The position numbers and the translations under genes are program-made. Below are positions 44,861 to 53,236 of a DNA stretch of 64,000 nt, one piece after another (position 1 is the stretch's first letter; each line of letters begins with the position of its first letter). Source of the DNA: Pseudodesulfovibrio cashew. Lineage in GTDB: Bacteria; Desulfobacterota; Desulfovibrionia; Desulfovibrionales; Desulfovibrionaceae. The notes beneath the pieces were generated by a model. That model was given only the letters and a program-made list of their open reading frames with translations. It did no database searches and was not told the DNA's origin. Location of the stretch: positions 3,741,501-3,805,500 of the forward strand of contig NZ_CP046400.1 in NCBI RefSeq assembly GCF_009762795.1, given 5' to 3'.

Positions 44861-45850
44861 TTATGATGGTTGGCGGAACAGACCTTCATCCCTGGCAAGG
44901 GACATGGTCTTTTCCACATCGATGACCATGGGGCCGTCCGTGTTCAGGCGAATGGACGCCCTGGAACCGGTCGGAATCTCCACCTCACGTTCGCCGTCCA
45001 CGGCGATCAGACCGGGGGCGACGTTGATGGGAAAAACTTCTCCGGGAGCCATCTCCGACACCCCGATGATGGGCACGTCCGCGAACATGCCCGGCGCGAT
45101 GGCCGCCGTCACCGTGATGGGCGCGGGCTCTCCCAGTTGCAGGGCCAGGCCGAGGGGCTCCTCCGGACTGATGCCCCGGATCTGACCGCCGATGGCCGAG
45201 AGCCCGATGGACCCCGCGCTGCACCGGGTCAGGAAGAGCTGGGGCACCTTTTCCATGTGCCAGACTGCCCTGGAGGCCAAAAAGACATCATCATATACTG
45301 CTGCATCCACTAGGGCGATGTCCACAACTTCGCCGTCGAGCAGGATGTCGAACATGCAGGATTTGACGCAGCACGCCTCCCAGGGGAGGCGGCCACTGGC
45401 GACGAGCCCTGCCGCAAGGCCCATCACCGTGGCCTCTCCCATGAGGGGGAAGACGTTATTGGTTCCCGTGGAGAGCGGTAGGAGGGGGATTCGGACGGTC
45501 CCCTTGCAGGCCGCTCGGCTGGTTCCGTCGCCGCCGAGGACGATGAGGCAGCGAGCGCCGAGGGTCTCCATGATACCCGCAGCCGTGGTGGTGTCGGTCT
45601 GGTTGTTGCGGACGGGCATCTCTACCGCCTCCACGGGAATGGACGGGGAAATGGAATTGAGGGCGCGCGGAACAGTGGCATAGGAGTCCGGCATATAGAG
45701 TATCTTCGTGATCCCGGCCCGTTCCAACCCGAGGATGAGCCGCCGGACCATGCGGACCTTTTCCTGATTGTCGAAAACGCTGCCGTGGGCGACCAGGCGG
45801 CGGATGTCCTTGCCGGAAGCGGGGTTGGCCAGAATGGCTGCTATGCTCAA
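44861..45850 (-). CDS. acoX: AcoX-like NAD kinase-fold protein
   Basis: 329 residues of the ATP-NAD kinase superfamily, AcoX branch. The GGDGTSRAACKG loop near residue 103 is the kinase signature, and PLSTGTNNVFP near 127 is the second nucleotide motif. AcoX is a regular member of acetoin-dehydrogenase operons but its reaction is not established. It lies 64 bases after the E1 beta stop in the same direction, which fits that setting and strengthens the acetoin call. Confidence 0.85.
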   Translation of the reverse strand: MSIAAILANPASGKDIRRLVAHGSVFDNQEKVRMVRRLILGLERAGITKILYMPDSYATVPRALNSISPSIPVEAVEMPVRNNQTDTTTAAGIMETLGARCLIVLGGDGTSRAACKGTVRIPLLPLSTGTNNVFPLMGEATVMGLAAGLVASGRLPWEACCVKSCMFDILLDGEVVDIALVDAAVYDDVFLASRAVWHMEKVPQLFLTRCSAGSIGLSAIGGQIRGISPEEPLGLALQLGEPAPITVTAAIAPGMFADVPIIGVSEMAPGEVFPINVAPGLIAVDGEREVEIPTGSRASIRLNTDGPMVIDVEKTMSLARDEGLFRQPS

Positions 45851-45914
45851 CGAAACGCCCTCTTGAAATTCGGCGGGGAAGCGGCCGAAACCGCCCCCCC
45901 GCTATGGAATGGGA

Positions 45915-46886
45915 TTAGCGAATACTCTTTACTGCTTCAACAATGTTGTCCGCGCTGGGGATGTAGAACTGTTCCAGCGGCGGGGAGAACGGGACCGGGC
46001 AGAAGGGAGCGCCGACCCGCTTGATGGGGGCGTCCAGGTAGTCCAGGGCCTCTTCGGCGACCATGGCCGAAATCTCCGCGCCGGGACCGGCGAAGGTCAC
46101 TGCCTCGTGGGCGACGACCAGGGCGTGGGTCTTCTTGACGGAGTCCAGGATGGTGTCCTTGTCCAGGGGCAGCAGGCAGCGCGGGTCAACGACCTCTGCC
46201 TCGATGCCGTCGGCCTTGAGCTTTTCTGCAGCCTCCAGGGCGGAGTAGACCATCTGGGAGGTGGCCACGATGGTCACGTCGCTGCCCTCGCGCTTGATGT
46301 CGGCCTTGCCGAGATCGATGGTGTAGCTCTCGTCCGGGACTTCGCCGCTGGCGCCGTAGAGCAGCTTGTGCTCCAGGAAGACCACCGGGTTGTCATCGCG
46401 GATGGCGCTGATGAGCAGGCCCTTGGCGTCGTAGGGAGTGGACGGGATGACCACCTTGAGACCGGGAATGTTCATGAACCAGGACTCCAGGCACTGGGAG
46501 TGCTGGGCGGCAGCACCGATACCGGCGCCTTGGGGCATGCGCAGGGTCATGGGAACGGTGGTCTTGCCGCCGAACATGTAGCGCATCTTGGCGGCCTGGT
46601 TGAACAGCTGATCCATGGATACGCCGATGAAGTCGACGAACATCAGCTCGGCCACGGGGCGCAGGCCGCTGGCGGCGGCGCCGGTGGCCGCGCCGACGAT
46701 GGCGCTCTCGGTGATGGGGGTGTCCATGACGCGTTCCTCACCGAACTGCTCGAACAGGCCCTGGGTGACGCCGAAGCATCCGCCGAACTGACCCACGTCC
46801 TCGCCGAGAATGAAGACATTCTCGTCGCGCTCCATTTCCTGCCTCAACGCCTCATTGAGTGCCTGAAGATATGTTTTTTCGGACAT
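45915..46886 (-). CDS. acoB: Thiamine-dependent dehydrogenase E1 component, beta subunit (acetoin dehydrogenase type)
   Basis: 323 residues of the transketolase-like E1 beta family: FILGEDVGQFGGCFGVTQGL near 26-45, TPITESAIVGAATGAAASG near 56-74 with the Glu that activates thiamine diphosphate, and the C-terminal transketolase_C domain (VVDPRCLLPLDKDTI). It pairs with the E1 alpha gene 51 bases upstream to form the alpha2beta2 heterotetramer that decarboxylates or cleaves the substrate and acetylates the E2 lipoyl arm. Pyruvate or branched-chain oxoacids are alternatives; acoX and acoR favour acetoin. Confidence 0.9.
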   Translation of the reverse strand: MSEKTYLQALNEALRQEMERDENVFILGEDVGQFGGCFGVTQGLFEQFGEERVMDTPITESAIVGAATGAAASGLRPVAELMFVDFIGVSMDQLFNQAAKMRYMFGGKTTVPMTLRMPQGAGIGAAAQHSQCLESWFMNIPGLKVVIPSTPYDAKGLLISAIRDDNPVVFLEHKLLYGASGEVPDESYTIDLGKADIKREGSDVTIVATSQMVYSALEAAEKLKADGIEAEVVDPRCLLPLDKDTILDSVKKTHALVVAHEAVTFAGPGAEISAMVAEEALDYLDAPIKRVGAPFCPVPFSPPLEQFYIPSADNIVEAVKSIR

Positions 46887-46937
46887 TATTCTCTCCGTTG
46901 AATTAATTATCTATTCGTGAAATGCAACGCGGCCGGA

Positions 46938-47897
46938 TTAGGCGTACACGTCGTCCATCAGTGCGCTGGTCTCAGGCATGGGGCTTTCCTTGGCGAAAGC
47001 CACGGCCTCGTCCACATCCTTTTCGATGCGCGCCTTGATCTTGTCCGCTTCCTTCTGGGTGATGGTCTTGCTCTCGACGAGCTTGGCCTCGAACCGGGGA
47101 ATCGGATCCTTGGCCATCCACTCTTCCAGCTCCTCGGTGCAGCGGTAGGTGCAGGCGTCGCCCTCGAAGTGGCCGCGCCAGCGGTAGGTCTTGCACTCCA
47201 CCAGGGAGGGGCCTTCACCCTTGCGGGCGCGCTTGACGGCCTCGGTCACGGCCTCGTGCACCGCAAGCACGTCATTGCCGTCCACCACCACGCCGGGCAT
47301 ATCGTATGCGGCGGCGCGGTCGGCGATGTCCACGACGGCCATGGACTTGCACTGCGGGCACGAGATGCCGTACCCGTTGTTCTCATTGACGAAGACCAGC
47401 GGCAGTTTCCAGGCGCTGGCCATGTTCAGGGCTTCCTGAGTGGTACCCTGGTTGGACGCGCCGTCGCCGAAGAAGCAGACGGCCACGTTGTCGGTCTTTT
47501 TGTATTTGGCGGCCAGGGCTGCGCCGGCGGCAAGAGGGCCGCCGCCGCCAACGATGCCGTTGGCGCCGAGAATGCCGAGATCCATATCGGCGATATGCAT
47601 GGAACCGCCCTTGCCCTTGCAGTAACCGGTGCTCCGGCCGAAGATCTCGGCCATCATCAGCTTCAGGTCACCGCCCTTGGCCAGGAGGTGTCCGTGGCCG
47701 CGGTGGGTGGAGGTGATCGAGTCGGCATCGGTCAGGGCTGCGCAGGCGCCGGTGGCGACGGCTTCCTCACCGAGATAGAGGTGCACGAAGCCAGGGATCT
47801 CGCCCGCTGCGAAAAATTCCTGCAACCTCTGCTCGAACAGGCGAATCCTGTTCATGGTTTCATACATCTGAATCAATGTCTTCTTGCTGAGAGCCAT
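46938..47897 (-). CDS. acoA: Thiamine-dependent dehydrogenase E1 component, alpha subunit (acetoin dehydrogenase type)
   Basis: 319 residues. The thiamine-diphosphate motif is visible as FFGDGASNQGTTQEALNMAS near 142-161 with the terminal NN in ENNGYGIS, and the phosphorylation-loop region (YRWRGHFEGD) near 225. SSTHRGHGH-type residues (SITSTHRGHGHLLAKG) and GGSMHIAD near 98 are E1 alpha hallmarks. Size is that of the short AcoA/PdhA type. It starts 18 bases after the Lin0512 gene with a GAGGAGAG ribosome site. Confidence 0.92.
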   Translation of the reverse strand: MALSKKTLIQMYETMNRIRLFEQRLQEFFAAGEIPGFVHLYLGEEAVATGACAALTDADSITSTHRGHGHLLAKGGDLKLMMAEIFGRSTGYCKGKGGSMHIADMDLGILGANGIVGGGGPLAAGAALAAKYKKTDNVAVCFFGDGASNQGTTQEALNMASAWKLPLVFVNENNGYGISCPQCKSMAVVDIADRAAAYDMPGVVVDGNDVLAVHEAVTEAVKRARKGEGPSLVECKTYRWRGHFEGDACTYRCTEELEEWMAKDPIPRFEAKLVESKTITQKEADKIKARIEKDVDEAVAFAKESPMPETSALMDDVYA

Positions 47898-47915
47898 TGC
47901 TTTCTCTCCTCTGGG

Positions 47916-48344
47916 TTATTCGGCCTTGGCGGCGCAACCGCAGGCCTGTTTCTCCGATATTTCCGTTCCCTCGTCCGCCATGTCCATCTCGATGGAGACG
48001 GTCAGGGCGGCACAGGCGGCGACGATATTGCTCACGCCGGGAGCGAAGCAGGGAACCTCGATTCCCGGCACGCTCATGCCGCCGGAAACCACGGACAGCG
48101 AAGTCTCGCCGATGGGGATGCAGGAAAGGACGGCATCCCGGTCCACGGCTTCCGGATCAGGCACGGCCACGTCCGCATGGACGTAAACGCCCTGGAACCG
48201 GTCCCTGCCGCATATTTCCACGATCCCGCACAGACAGATCCGGGACACAGCGTCCCGCACCGCGCGCACCGCGGCCTTGGTCATGTCCTCTCCGTGCAGG
48301 TCGGCGGCGTAACCGAGCTCTATGGCAAACCGTTTTCGCGGCAT
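47916..48344 (-). CDS. Lin0512-family protein inside the aco operon
   Basis: 142 residues. The N-terminal KRFAIELGYAADLHGEDMTK and the CIPIGETSLSVVSGGMSVPG segment resemble the small Lin0512 family, which has no known function. The C-terminus adds a short tail with a CGC motif (QACGCAAK). No signal peptide. It is set between E2 (8 bases) and E1 alpha (18 bases), so it must be co-transcribed and may assist the complex; that role is an inference from position only. Confidence 0.75.
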   Translation of the reverse strand: MPRKRFAIELGYAADLHGEDMTKAAVRAVRDAVSRICLCGIVEICGRDRFQGVYVHADVAVPDPEAVDRDAVLSCIPIGETSLSVVSGGMSVPGIEVPCFAPGVSNIVAACAALTVSIEMDMADEGTEISEKQACGCAAKAE

Positions 48345-48352
48345 GACGTCTC

Positions 48353-49708
48353 CTAGACGATCATCAGGCCGGGGTTCTCCAGCATGTCGCCCAGCTCACG
48401 CAGGAAGGACATGGCCGGCGCACCGTCCGTGGTCATGTGGTTGAAGGTCAGGGAAAGGGTCATCATCTGCCGGATCTTGATTTCGCCATCCACGACGCCG
48501 GGCTTCTCGACGATGCGTCCCACGCCCAAGATGCCGGTTTCCGGCGGATTGAGGATCGGGGTGAACCCGTCCATGCCGAGCATGCTCACATTACTGATGG
48601 TGAACGTGCCGCCGGCGATCTCGTCCATGCTCAGGCCGCCCTTGCGAGCGCGGCCGGCCACGTCGCGGACTTCGGCCTTGAGTTCTTCCAGGGTAAAGCT
48701 GTCGGCATTCTTGACGTTGGGCACGATGAGCCCGTTGGGAATGGCCACGGCGATGCCGAGGTTGACGTAGTTGTGCATGTGGATGCCGTCGTCCTGCATG
48801 GTGGAGTTCATGATCGGATGGCGCTTCAGAGCGCGGCAGACGGCGTAGGAGATGATATCGTTGTAGGACAGGCGGTACTCGGGGTCGCGCTTGTTGCGGG
48901 CCAGGAGCGTGGAGCGCAGCTTGACCATCTCCGTGACGTCGAGTTCAACGAACACGGAGAGCTGGGCGGCGCTGTTCAGGCTGGCCTGCATGTTGTCGGC
49001 GATGAGCTTGCGGACGCCTTCCATGGGCACGATGGTGTCCGCGGCAATGGCAGGACCTGCAGCGACGGGCTCTTCCGCGACCGGGTTCATGGCCCGCAGG
49101 ATGTCGGCCTTGGTGATCTTTCCGTCGGTGCCCGTTCCGGTAACCTGGGAGAGATCCACGCCCTTCTTGCGGGCGAACTCGATGGCCTTGGGGCTGGCGT
49201 TGATGCCTGCGTATTCGGCGTCAGCGGCGGCCTGCACGTCCTTCATGGTGATCGCGCCGTTGGGGCCGGTGCCGCCGACCGTGGACAGGGTCACGCCCAG
49301 TTCCTTGGCCAGCTTTCGGGCGGCGGGCATGGCGCGCACGAATCCGCCTTCCTCGACGGGAGGCGTGGCCGCCGCGGCTGCAGCGGGAGCATCGCCGGAG
49401 GCAGCGGCTGCCGGAGCCGGAGCTTCGGCTGCCGGGGCGACTCCGCCCTCTACCCTGTCGGGGGTTTCGCCCGCTTCGGCGATAATCGCCAGGACGGACT
49501 GCACTGCTGCAACCTCGCCCTCGGGCACGATGATTTGGAAGAGAACGCCGCTGGCGGGCGCCTCGACCGAGTTTGTGATTTTGTCGGTCTCCACTTCGAA
49601 GAGGTCTTCACCCGCTTCGACCGGATCGCCTTCGCCTTTTAGCCAGCGGACGATCTTTCCTTCTTTCATGGTCAAGCCCCATTTGGGCATGATCACTTGT
49701 TGAGCCAT
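48353..49708 (-). CDS. acoC: Dihydrolipoamide acetyltransferase E2 component (acetoin dehydrogenase type)
   Basis: About 451 residues. One lipoyl domain with K43 in VETDKITNS, an Ala/Pro-rich linker (about 80-115), then two consecutive peripheral-subunit-binding motifs (MPAARKLAKELGV and SPKAIEFARKKGV) and the catalytic acyltransferase domain ending in FNHMTTDGAPA, where His and Asp of the HxxxDG motif are kept. Two subunit-binding domains are unusual for an E2 this short. It is the first gene behind the sigma-54 promoter. No E3 gene is present in the operon or window, so E3 must come from elsewhere. The ATG at 49708 follows AGGAGG. Confidence 0.93.
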   Translation of the reverse strand: MAQQVIMPKWGLTMKEGKIVRWLKGEGDPVEAGEDLFEVETDKITNSVEAPASGVLFQIIVPEGEVAAVQSVLAIIAEAGETPDRVEGGVAPAAEAPAPAAAASGDAPAAAAAATPPVEEGGFVRAMPAARKLAKELGVTLSTVGGTGPNGAITMKDVQAAADAEYAGINASPKAIEFARKKGVDLSQVTGTGTDGKITKADILRAMNPVAEEPVAAGPAIAADTIVPMEGVRKLIADNMQASLNSAAQLSVFVELDVTEMVKLRSTLLARNKRDPEYRLSYNDIISYAVCRALKRHPIMNSTMQDDGIHMHNYVNLGIAVAIPNGLIVPNVKNADSFTLEELKAEVRDVAGRARKGGLSMDEIAGGTFTISNVSMLGMDGFTPILNPPETGILGVGRIVEKPGVVDGEIKIRQMMTLSLTFNHMTTDGAPAMSFLRELGDMLENPGLMIV

Positions 49709-49749
49709 GACCAATCCTCCTGATTGTTTTCATATGGACTGGTCGCTAA

Positions 49750-49767
49750 TTGCAACGGCGGTGCCAA
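49750..49767 (-). promoter_or_regulatory. Sigma-54 promoter of the aco operon
   Basis: Read on the minus strand, TTGGCACCGCCGTTGCAA matches the -24/-12 consensus with GG and GC ten bases apart. It is about 45 bases upstream of the E2 start and faces the operon; the sigma-54 activator gene acoR is divergent. Confidence 0.85.
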
Positions 49768-49830
49768 CCAAGTATGATTAAAAATTACAAGATGTTATCC
49801 TGATTCATATTCAAATATCGCCACTCTCTG

Positions 49831-49847
49831 TGTTCTGAGCTGGAACA
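49831..49847. promoter_or_regulatory. Putative AcoR site 1 (TGTTC-N7-GAACA)
   Basis: TGTTCTGAGCTGGAACA, a perfect five-base inverted repeat with a seven-base spacer, centred about 88 bases upstream of the aco -12 element. Confidence 0.65.
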
Positions 49848-49933
49848 GACGGAATGGGAGACGTATGAAACTGTATGATTCAATTCAACCCGTTAATATA
49901 AATCAGATAATCCGCGATAATATATTCATCCGA

Positions 49934-49950
49934 TGTTCAATAATCGAACA
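49934..49950. promoter_or_regulatory. Putative AcoR site 2 (TGTTC-N7-GAACA)
   Basis: TGTTCAATAATCGAACA has the same arms and spacer length as site 1, 103 bases away (close to ten helical turns). It ends one base before a TTGACA (49952-49957) in the acoR leader, so it could also repress acoR itself. Confidence 0.65.
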
Positions 49951-50026
49951 CTTGACACTGCGCCCGGCTTGCGTCAGTTGGAATGTGGGGGTAAAAAAGT
50001 ATTCTGCATAGTCATGGAGGCCGGAT

Positions 50027-52096
50027 ATGCATACGCTTTTCAGGGATGGGAACAGCTTTGGAATCAGCCGTGATTCCAGCGCATTGGAGGGTGCGGTAGA
50101 CATCCCGCTCTCACAACTTCGCAGCAAACGCGAAGCATTGGTCGACTACCCCAGATGGAAGCGTTTCATTGAAGGAAAGAAAGTTGCCATGGACGATGTG
50201 GAGGACGCCATCATCGATTCCTGGCAACGCTGCCAGAGCATGGCCGTGGACCCGGCCCCCCGGAGTTGCTGGGACTTCACCCCCATGGAACAACTCAGAC
50301 CGTTCACCTCCACCCTTGAAAAGATCTGCGGAGATATCGAAGCAACTGCCTACTCGGCCATCAAGGGCAAGGGACTACTGATAACCATCGCCAACGCAGA
50401 AGCTCGCGTGGCCCGTACCTGCGGCGACCTCGAAGTCCTGCGCCAGGCAGACAAGCTGAATTTCGGCCCCGGGGCCAACTGGGCCGAGGAAAGCGTGGGA
50501 ACCAACGCCATCGGCACCGCCATCACCACGGGCCGCCCCATGCAGGTGTTTGGCGAAGAACATTTCTGCCGCAGCCATCACAGCTGGAGTTGCACTGCGG
50601 CTCCCATCCTGGACCCGCGCGGCAACGTCTGGGGCTGCTTCGACATCTCGGGCCCGGTGAAATCCGACCATTCACAGAACCTGGAACTGGTGCTCCAGGC
50701 GGCCAGAGCCCTGGAACAGAAGCTGGCCCGGGTCTACTGCTCCGAACTCGAAGGCCAGATGGCCTCCCTCTTCTCCTCCATGTTCAACTCGGTCACCAGC
50801 GGCGTCCTGTTCCTGAACCAGGCAGGACGGGTGACCAGCGCCAACAGTGTTGCCGAGGTTTTGTTGGGAGAACGGGGACGCCCCCTGAGAGGACGGCGGG
50901 CCGAGGAACTCTTCGATTTCGAAACATTCCTCGCCAAGGCTAAGCATGCCTCCATGTGTGAACCGGTGACCATCCGCTGCCGGGTCAAGCCCGGCCTCTA
51001 TGTCCGGGCAATGCCCACCTTCAGCGCAAACGGCACCTGGCTCGACACCATCGTGACGGTCAGCGAAACCCAACACACCCGCCAATTCGCAGTCCCAGCT
51101 CAACGGACCGAAACAAAGAACGCCCGGTCCAATGCCACGCCCAAAGGCTTCGAACGCGTGCTGCATGCCAGCCCGGCCATGCGCCAGGCCATCTGCCAGG
51201 CGGGCAATGCCGCCAGGACGCCCTCCACGGTCCTGCTCTCCGGCGAATCCGGGACAGGCAAAGAATTGTTCGCCCGGGGCATCCACCAGGCCGGACCGAG
51301 GGCGGGCAAACCCTTCATCGCCGTCAACTGCGGCGCCTTCACGGAAGAGCTGGTCCAGAGCGAACTTTTCGGCTACCGCGAAGGCGCGTTTACCGGCGCT
51401 GCAAAAAAAGGACGGGTGGGCAAATTCCAGAAGGCCGACAAGGGCGTACTTTTTCTTGATGAAATTTCCGAGATGCCCCTGGCGCAGCAGGTCAACCTGC
51501 TCCGCGCCCTCGAAGAGCGGGCCATTGTCCCGGTGGGCGGCACTACGCCCCAGCCAGTGGATGTGAAAATCATCGCCGCCACCAACAAGAATCTTCAGGA
51601 ACTCGTCTCCAAGGGGCTGTTCCGAGAGGACCTGTATTACCGCCTGAACGTAGTCGGCATCTCCATCCCCGCCCTGCGCGACAGGGGGGACGACATCGCC
51701 CTCCTCGCCGAGTACCACCTGGGCAGGCTCTGCTCCGAGTTCGGTATCCAATGCTCCGGCATAACCCCTGAAGCTGAAGCCCTGCTCATGGTCCACGACT
51801 GGCCCGGTAACGTCCGCGAACTGGTCAACTGCCTGGAGTTCGCCGCCAACAATCTTGGCGGAGGCTGGCTGCGGGAAGATCACCTGCCCCCTTACCTGCG
51901 GGAGAAGGCCAAAGGAAAGGCGCTGCCCGGGCGCGGCAAACAGAGCAACGAATTCCAGCTCAAGAAACGGGAAGAGGAAGCCATCCGCGAGGCCCTCGAA
52001 TTCCACCAGGGAAATATCAGCAAGACGGCCAAGGCGCTCGGCATCGGACGAAACACCCTCTACTCGAAAATGGACCGGTTCGGCATCCAGGCCTGA
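50027..52096 (+). CDS. acoR: Sigma-54-dependent activator AcoR
   Basis: 689 residues. An N-terminal sensor with a GAF-like domain (GVGTNAIGTAI-like segment WAEESVGTNAIGTAI near 165) and a following PAS-like stretch lead into an AAA+ sigma-54 interaction domain: Walker A GESGTGKEL near 407, GAFTGAAKKGRVG near 450, FLDEISEMPL Walker B near 480. A C-terminal Fis-type helix-turn-helix (ISKTAKALGIGRNTLYSKM) ends the protein. The N-terminal DSWQRCQSMAVDP motif is typical of AcoR-type activators. No receiver domain, so it should sense a small molecule (acetoin in known cases) directly. Divergent from the operon; ribosome site GGAGG. Confidence 0.93.
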   Translation: MHTLFRDGNSFGISRDSSALEGAVDIPLSQLRSKREALVDYPRWKRFIEGKKVAMDDVEDAIIDSWQRCQSMAVDPAPRSCWDFTPMEQLRPFTSTLEKICGDIEATAYSAIKGKGLLITIANAEARVARTCGDLEVLRQADKLNFGPGANWAEESVGTNAIGTAITTGRPMQVFGEEHFCRSHHSWSCTAAPILDPRGNVWGCFDISGPVKSDHSQNLELVLQAARALEQKLARVYCSELEGQMASLFSSMFNSVTSGVLFLNQAGRVTSANSVAEVLLGERGRPLRGRRAEELFDFETFLAKAKHASMCEPVTIRCRVKPGLYVRAMPTFSANGTWLDTIVTVSETQHTRQFAVPAQRTETKNARSNATPKGFERVLHASPAMRQAICQAGNAARTPSTVLLSGESGTGKELFARGIHQAGPRAGKPFIAVNCGAFTEELVQSELFGYREGAFTGAAKKGRVGKFQKADKGVLFLDEISEMPLAQQVNLLRALEERAIVPVGGTTPQPVDVKIIAATNKNLQELVSKGLFREDLYYRLNVVGISIPALRDRGDDIALLAEYHLGRLCSEFGIQCSGITPEAEALLMVHDWPGNVRELVNCLEFAANNLGGGWLREDHLPPYLREKAKGKALPGRGKQSNEFQLKKREEEAIREALEFHQGNISKTAKALGIGRNTLYSKMDRFGIQA

Positions 52097-52161
52097 TCAA
52101 CTCCCGGACTCGACAATGCGGCATAACGCCTCGCAGAATTATGACGTCACGCCTGAAAAGG

Positions 52162-52938
52162 CTACTCGTCCGTAACACCGTAGCGTGCGTTGATGGTCTG
52201 TACTGTTCCGTCCTCCCACATGCCGTTGATGATGCGCGTCAGCTTGGCCTGCCATTCACTCTTGTGTTGCAACGGCGAGTGCTTGGAGAGAACGAGATAG
52301 GCGGGAATCTTTTCCTTCAGAGCCCCCGGAGCGATGACAATTTTCTTATCGACGCCCAGCTTCTTGGCGTAATGCATCATTGCGGCGGGGCTGCCGATGA
52401 CGGCATCAAGCCGCCCGGCAATCAGCTTCTTGATGTTGGTCATCTTCATGTCGTCAGTCTCTTCCAGAATTATCTTGCCCTTGCTGACCGCCTCATTGAA
52501 CTCCTCGCTGACGTACACATTGCGCCCTTTCCCCACAACCTTGCCGTAGAGACTCTTCACCCCGGCACAAACGAACATCCCGCCCTTGCGCGTGGCAATT
52601 CGCAACTCGTCATAATGGACTCTACCCGTATACAGGCAGAAGGCCTTCCTTTTCTCGGTCTCGTAGGCGGAAAAGGCGCCGTCAATCTGCCCTTTTTCCA
52701 ATAACAGCATGACCCGAGCCCAGGGAAATGTTTCTATCTCGACCGAAAAACCGCCTCTATGCGCCAATTCATTAATGATATCAACGGAAATGCCGGTCAA
52801 TTCCCCATCTTCGACATAGACGTAGGGGGGGATGTTGTTCACGCTGGCCAGGAGGAGGGAATCTCCTTCAGCAGCGGCGGGAAACGCCTGAAAAAAAATC
52901 ATGGCAACGGCGAGAGCGTAAGCTAGGCGTCTTTGCAA
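52162..52938 (-). CDS. Orphan periplasmic solute-binding protein (SBP_bac_3 family)
   Basis: About 258 residues if translation begins at the TTG at 52938, which is preceded by GGAG and gives a normal signal peptide (QRRLAYALAVAMIFFQAFPAAA). An ATG at 52998 would place a polar 20-residue leader before it and is less likely. The mature chain has LLLASVNNIPPYVYVEDGEL, GISVDIINELAHRGGF and the end GMWEDGTVQTINARYG, all typical. It is the third orphan binding protein of this family in the window, again without permease or ATPase. The ligand is unknown. Confidence 0.82.
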   Translation of the reverse strand: MQRRLAYALAVAMIFFQAFPAAAEGDSLLLASVNNIPPYVYVEDGELTGISVDIINELAHRGGFSVEIETFPWARVMLLLEKGQIDGAFSAYETEKRKAFCLYTGRVHYDELRIATRKGGMFVCAGVKSLYGKVVGKGRNVYVSEEFNEAVSKGKIILEETDDMKMTNIKKLIAGRLDAVIGSPAAMMHYAKKLGVDKKIVIAPGALKEKIPAYLVLSKHSPLQHKSEWQAKLTRIINGMWEDGTVQTINARYGVTDE

Positions 52939-53179
52939 AATCGGATCTCCGGCATGCTTGAAAATAATCCAGTCCGAGGAGAGGCAGGGATGTCCCACTC
53001 GCTGCCGAATTTGCCCGGCATTACCCTGCCCTGCTTAAAGCCTCTCTGATGCCTGTCCAGCCCGTAACAACCAGGAGGACAGAAGGCGCTACATCAAATA
53101 CACATATCATGTTCCCAGGGAATCGTACAACCCTGGCTACAGGCTTGTTCGTCGCCAAAAAGGAGAAAGGCAAAAAGAG

Positions 53180-53213
53180 AAAGGCCTCCGGGACTGGAAA
53201 CCGGAGGCCTTTA
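53180..53213 (-). terminator. Terminator after nhaB
   Basis: A 12-base-pair stem (AAAGGCCTCCGG / CCGGAGGCCTTT) 24 bases after the nhaB stop; on the minus strand it is followed by CTCTTTTTG. Confidence 0.85.
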
Positions 53214-53236
53214 ACTTGAATGGAATGCCGTCGTGT

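Noticed and set aside
46917-48356. Long plus-strand frame of 479 codons opposite the E1 alpha and Lin0512 genes
   Set aside because: It is Gly/His-rich antisense of well-recognised dehydrogenase genes, with no domain of its own.
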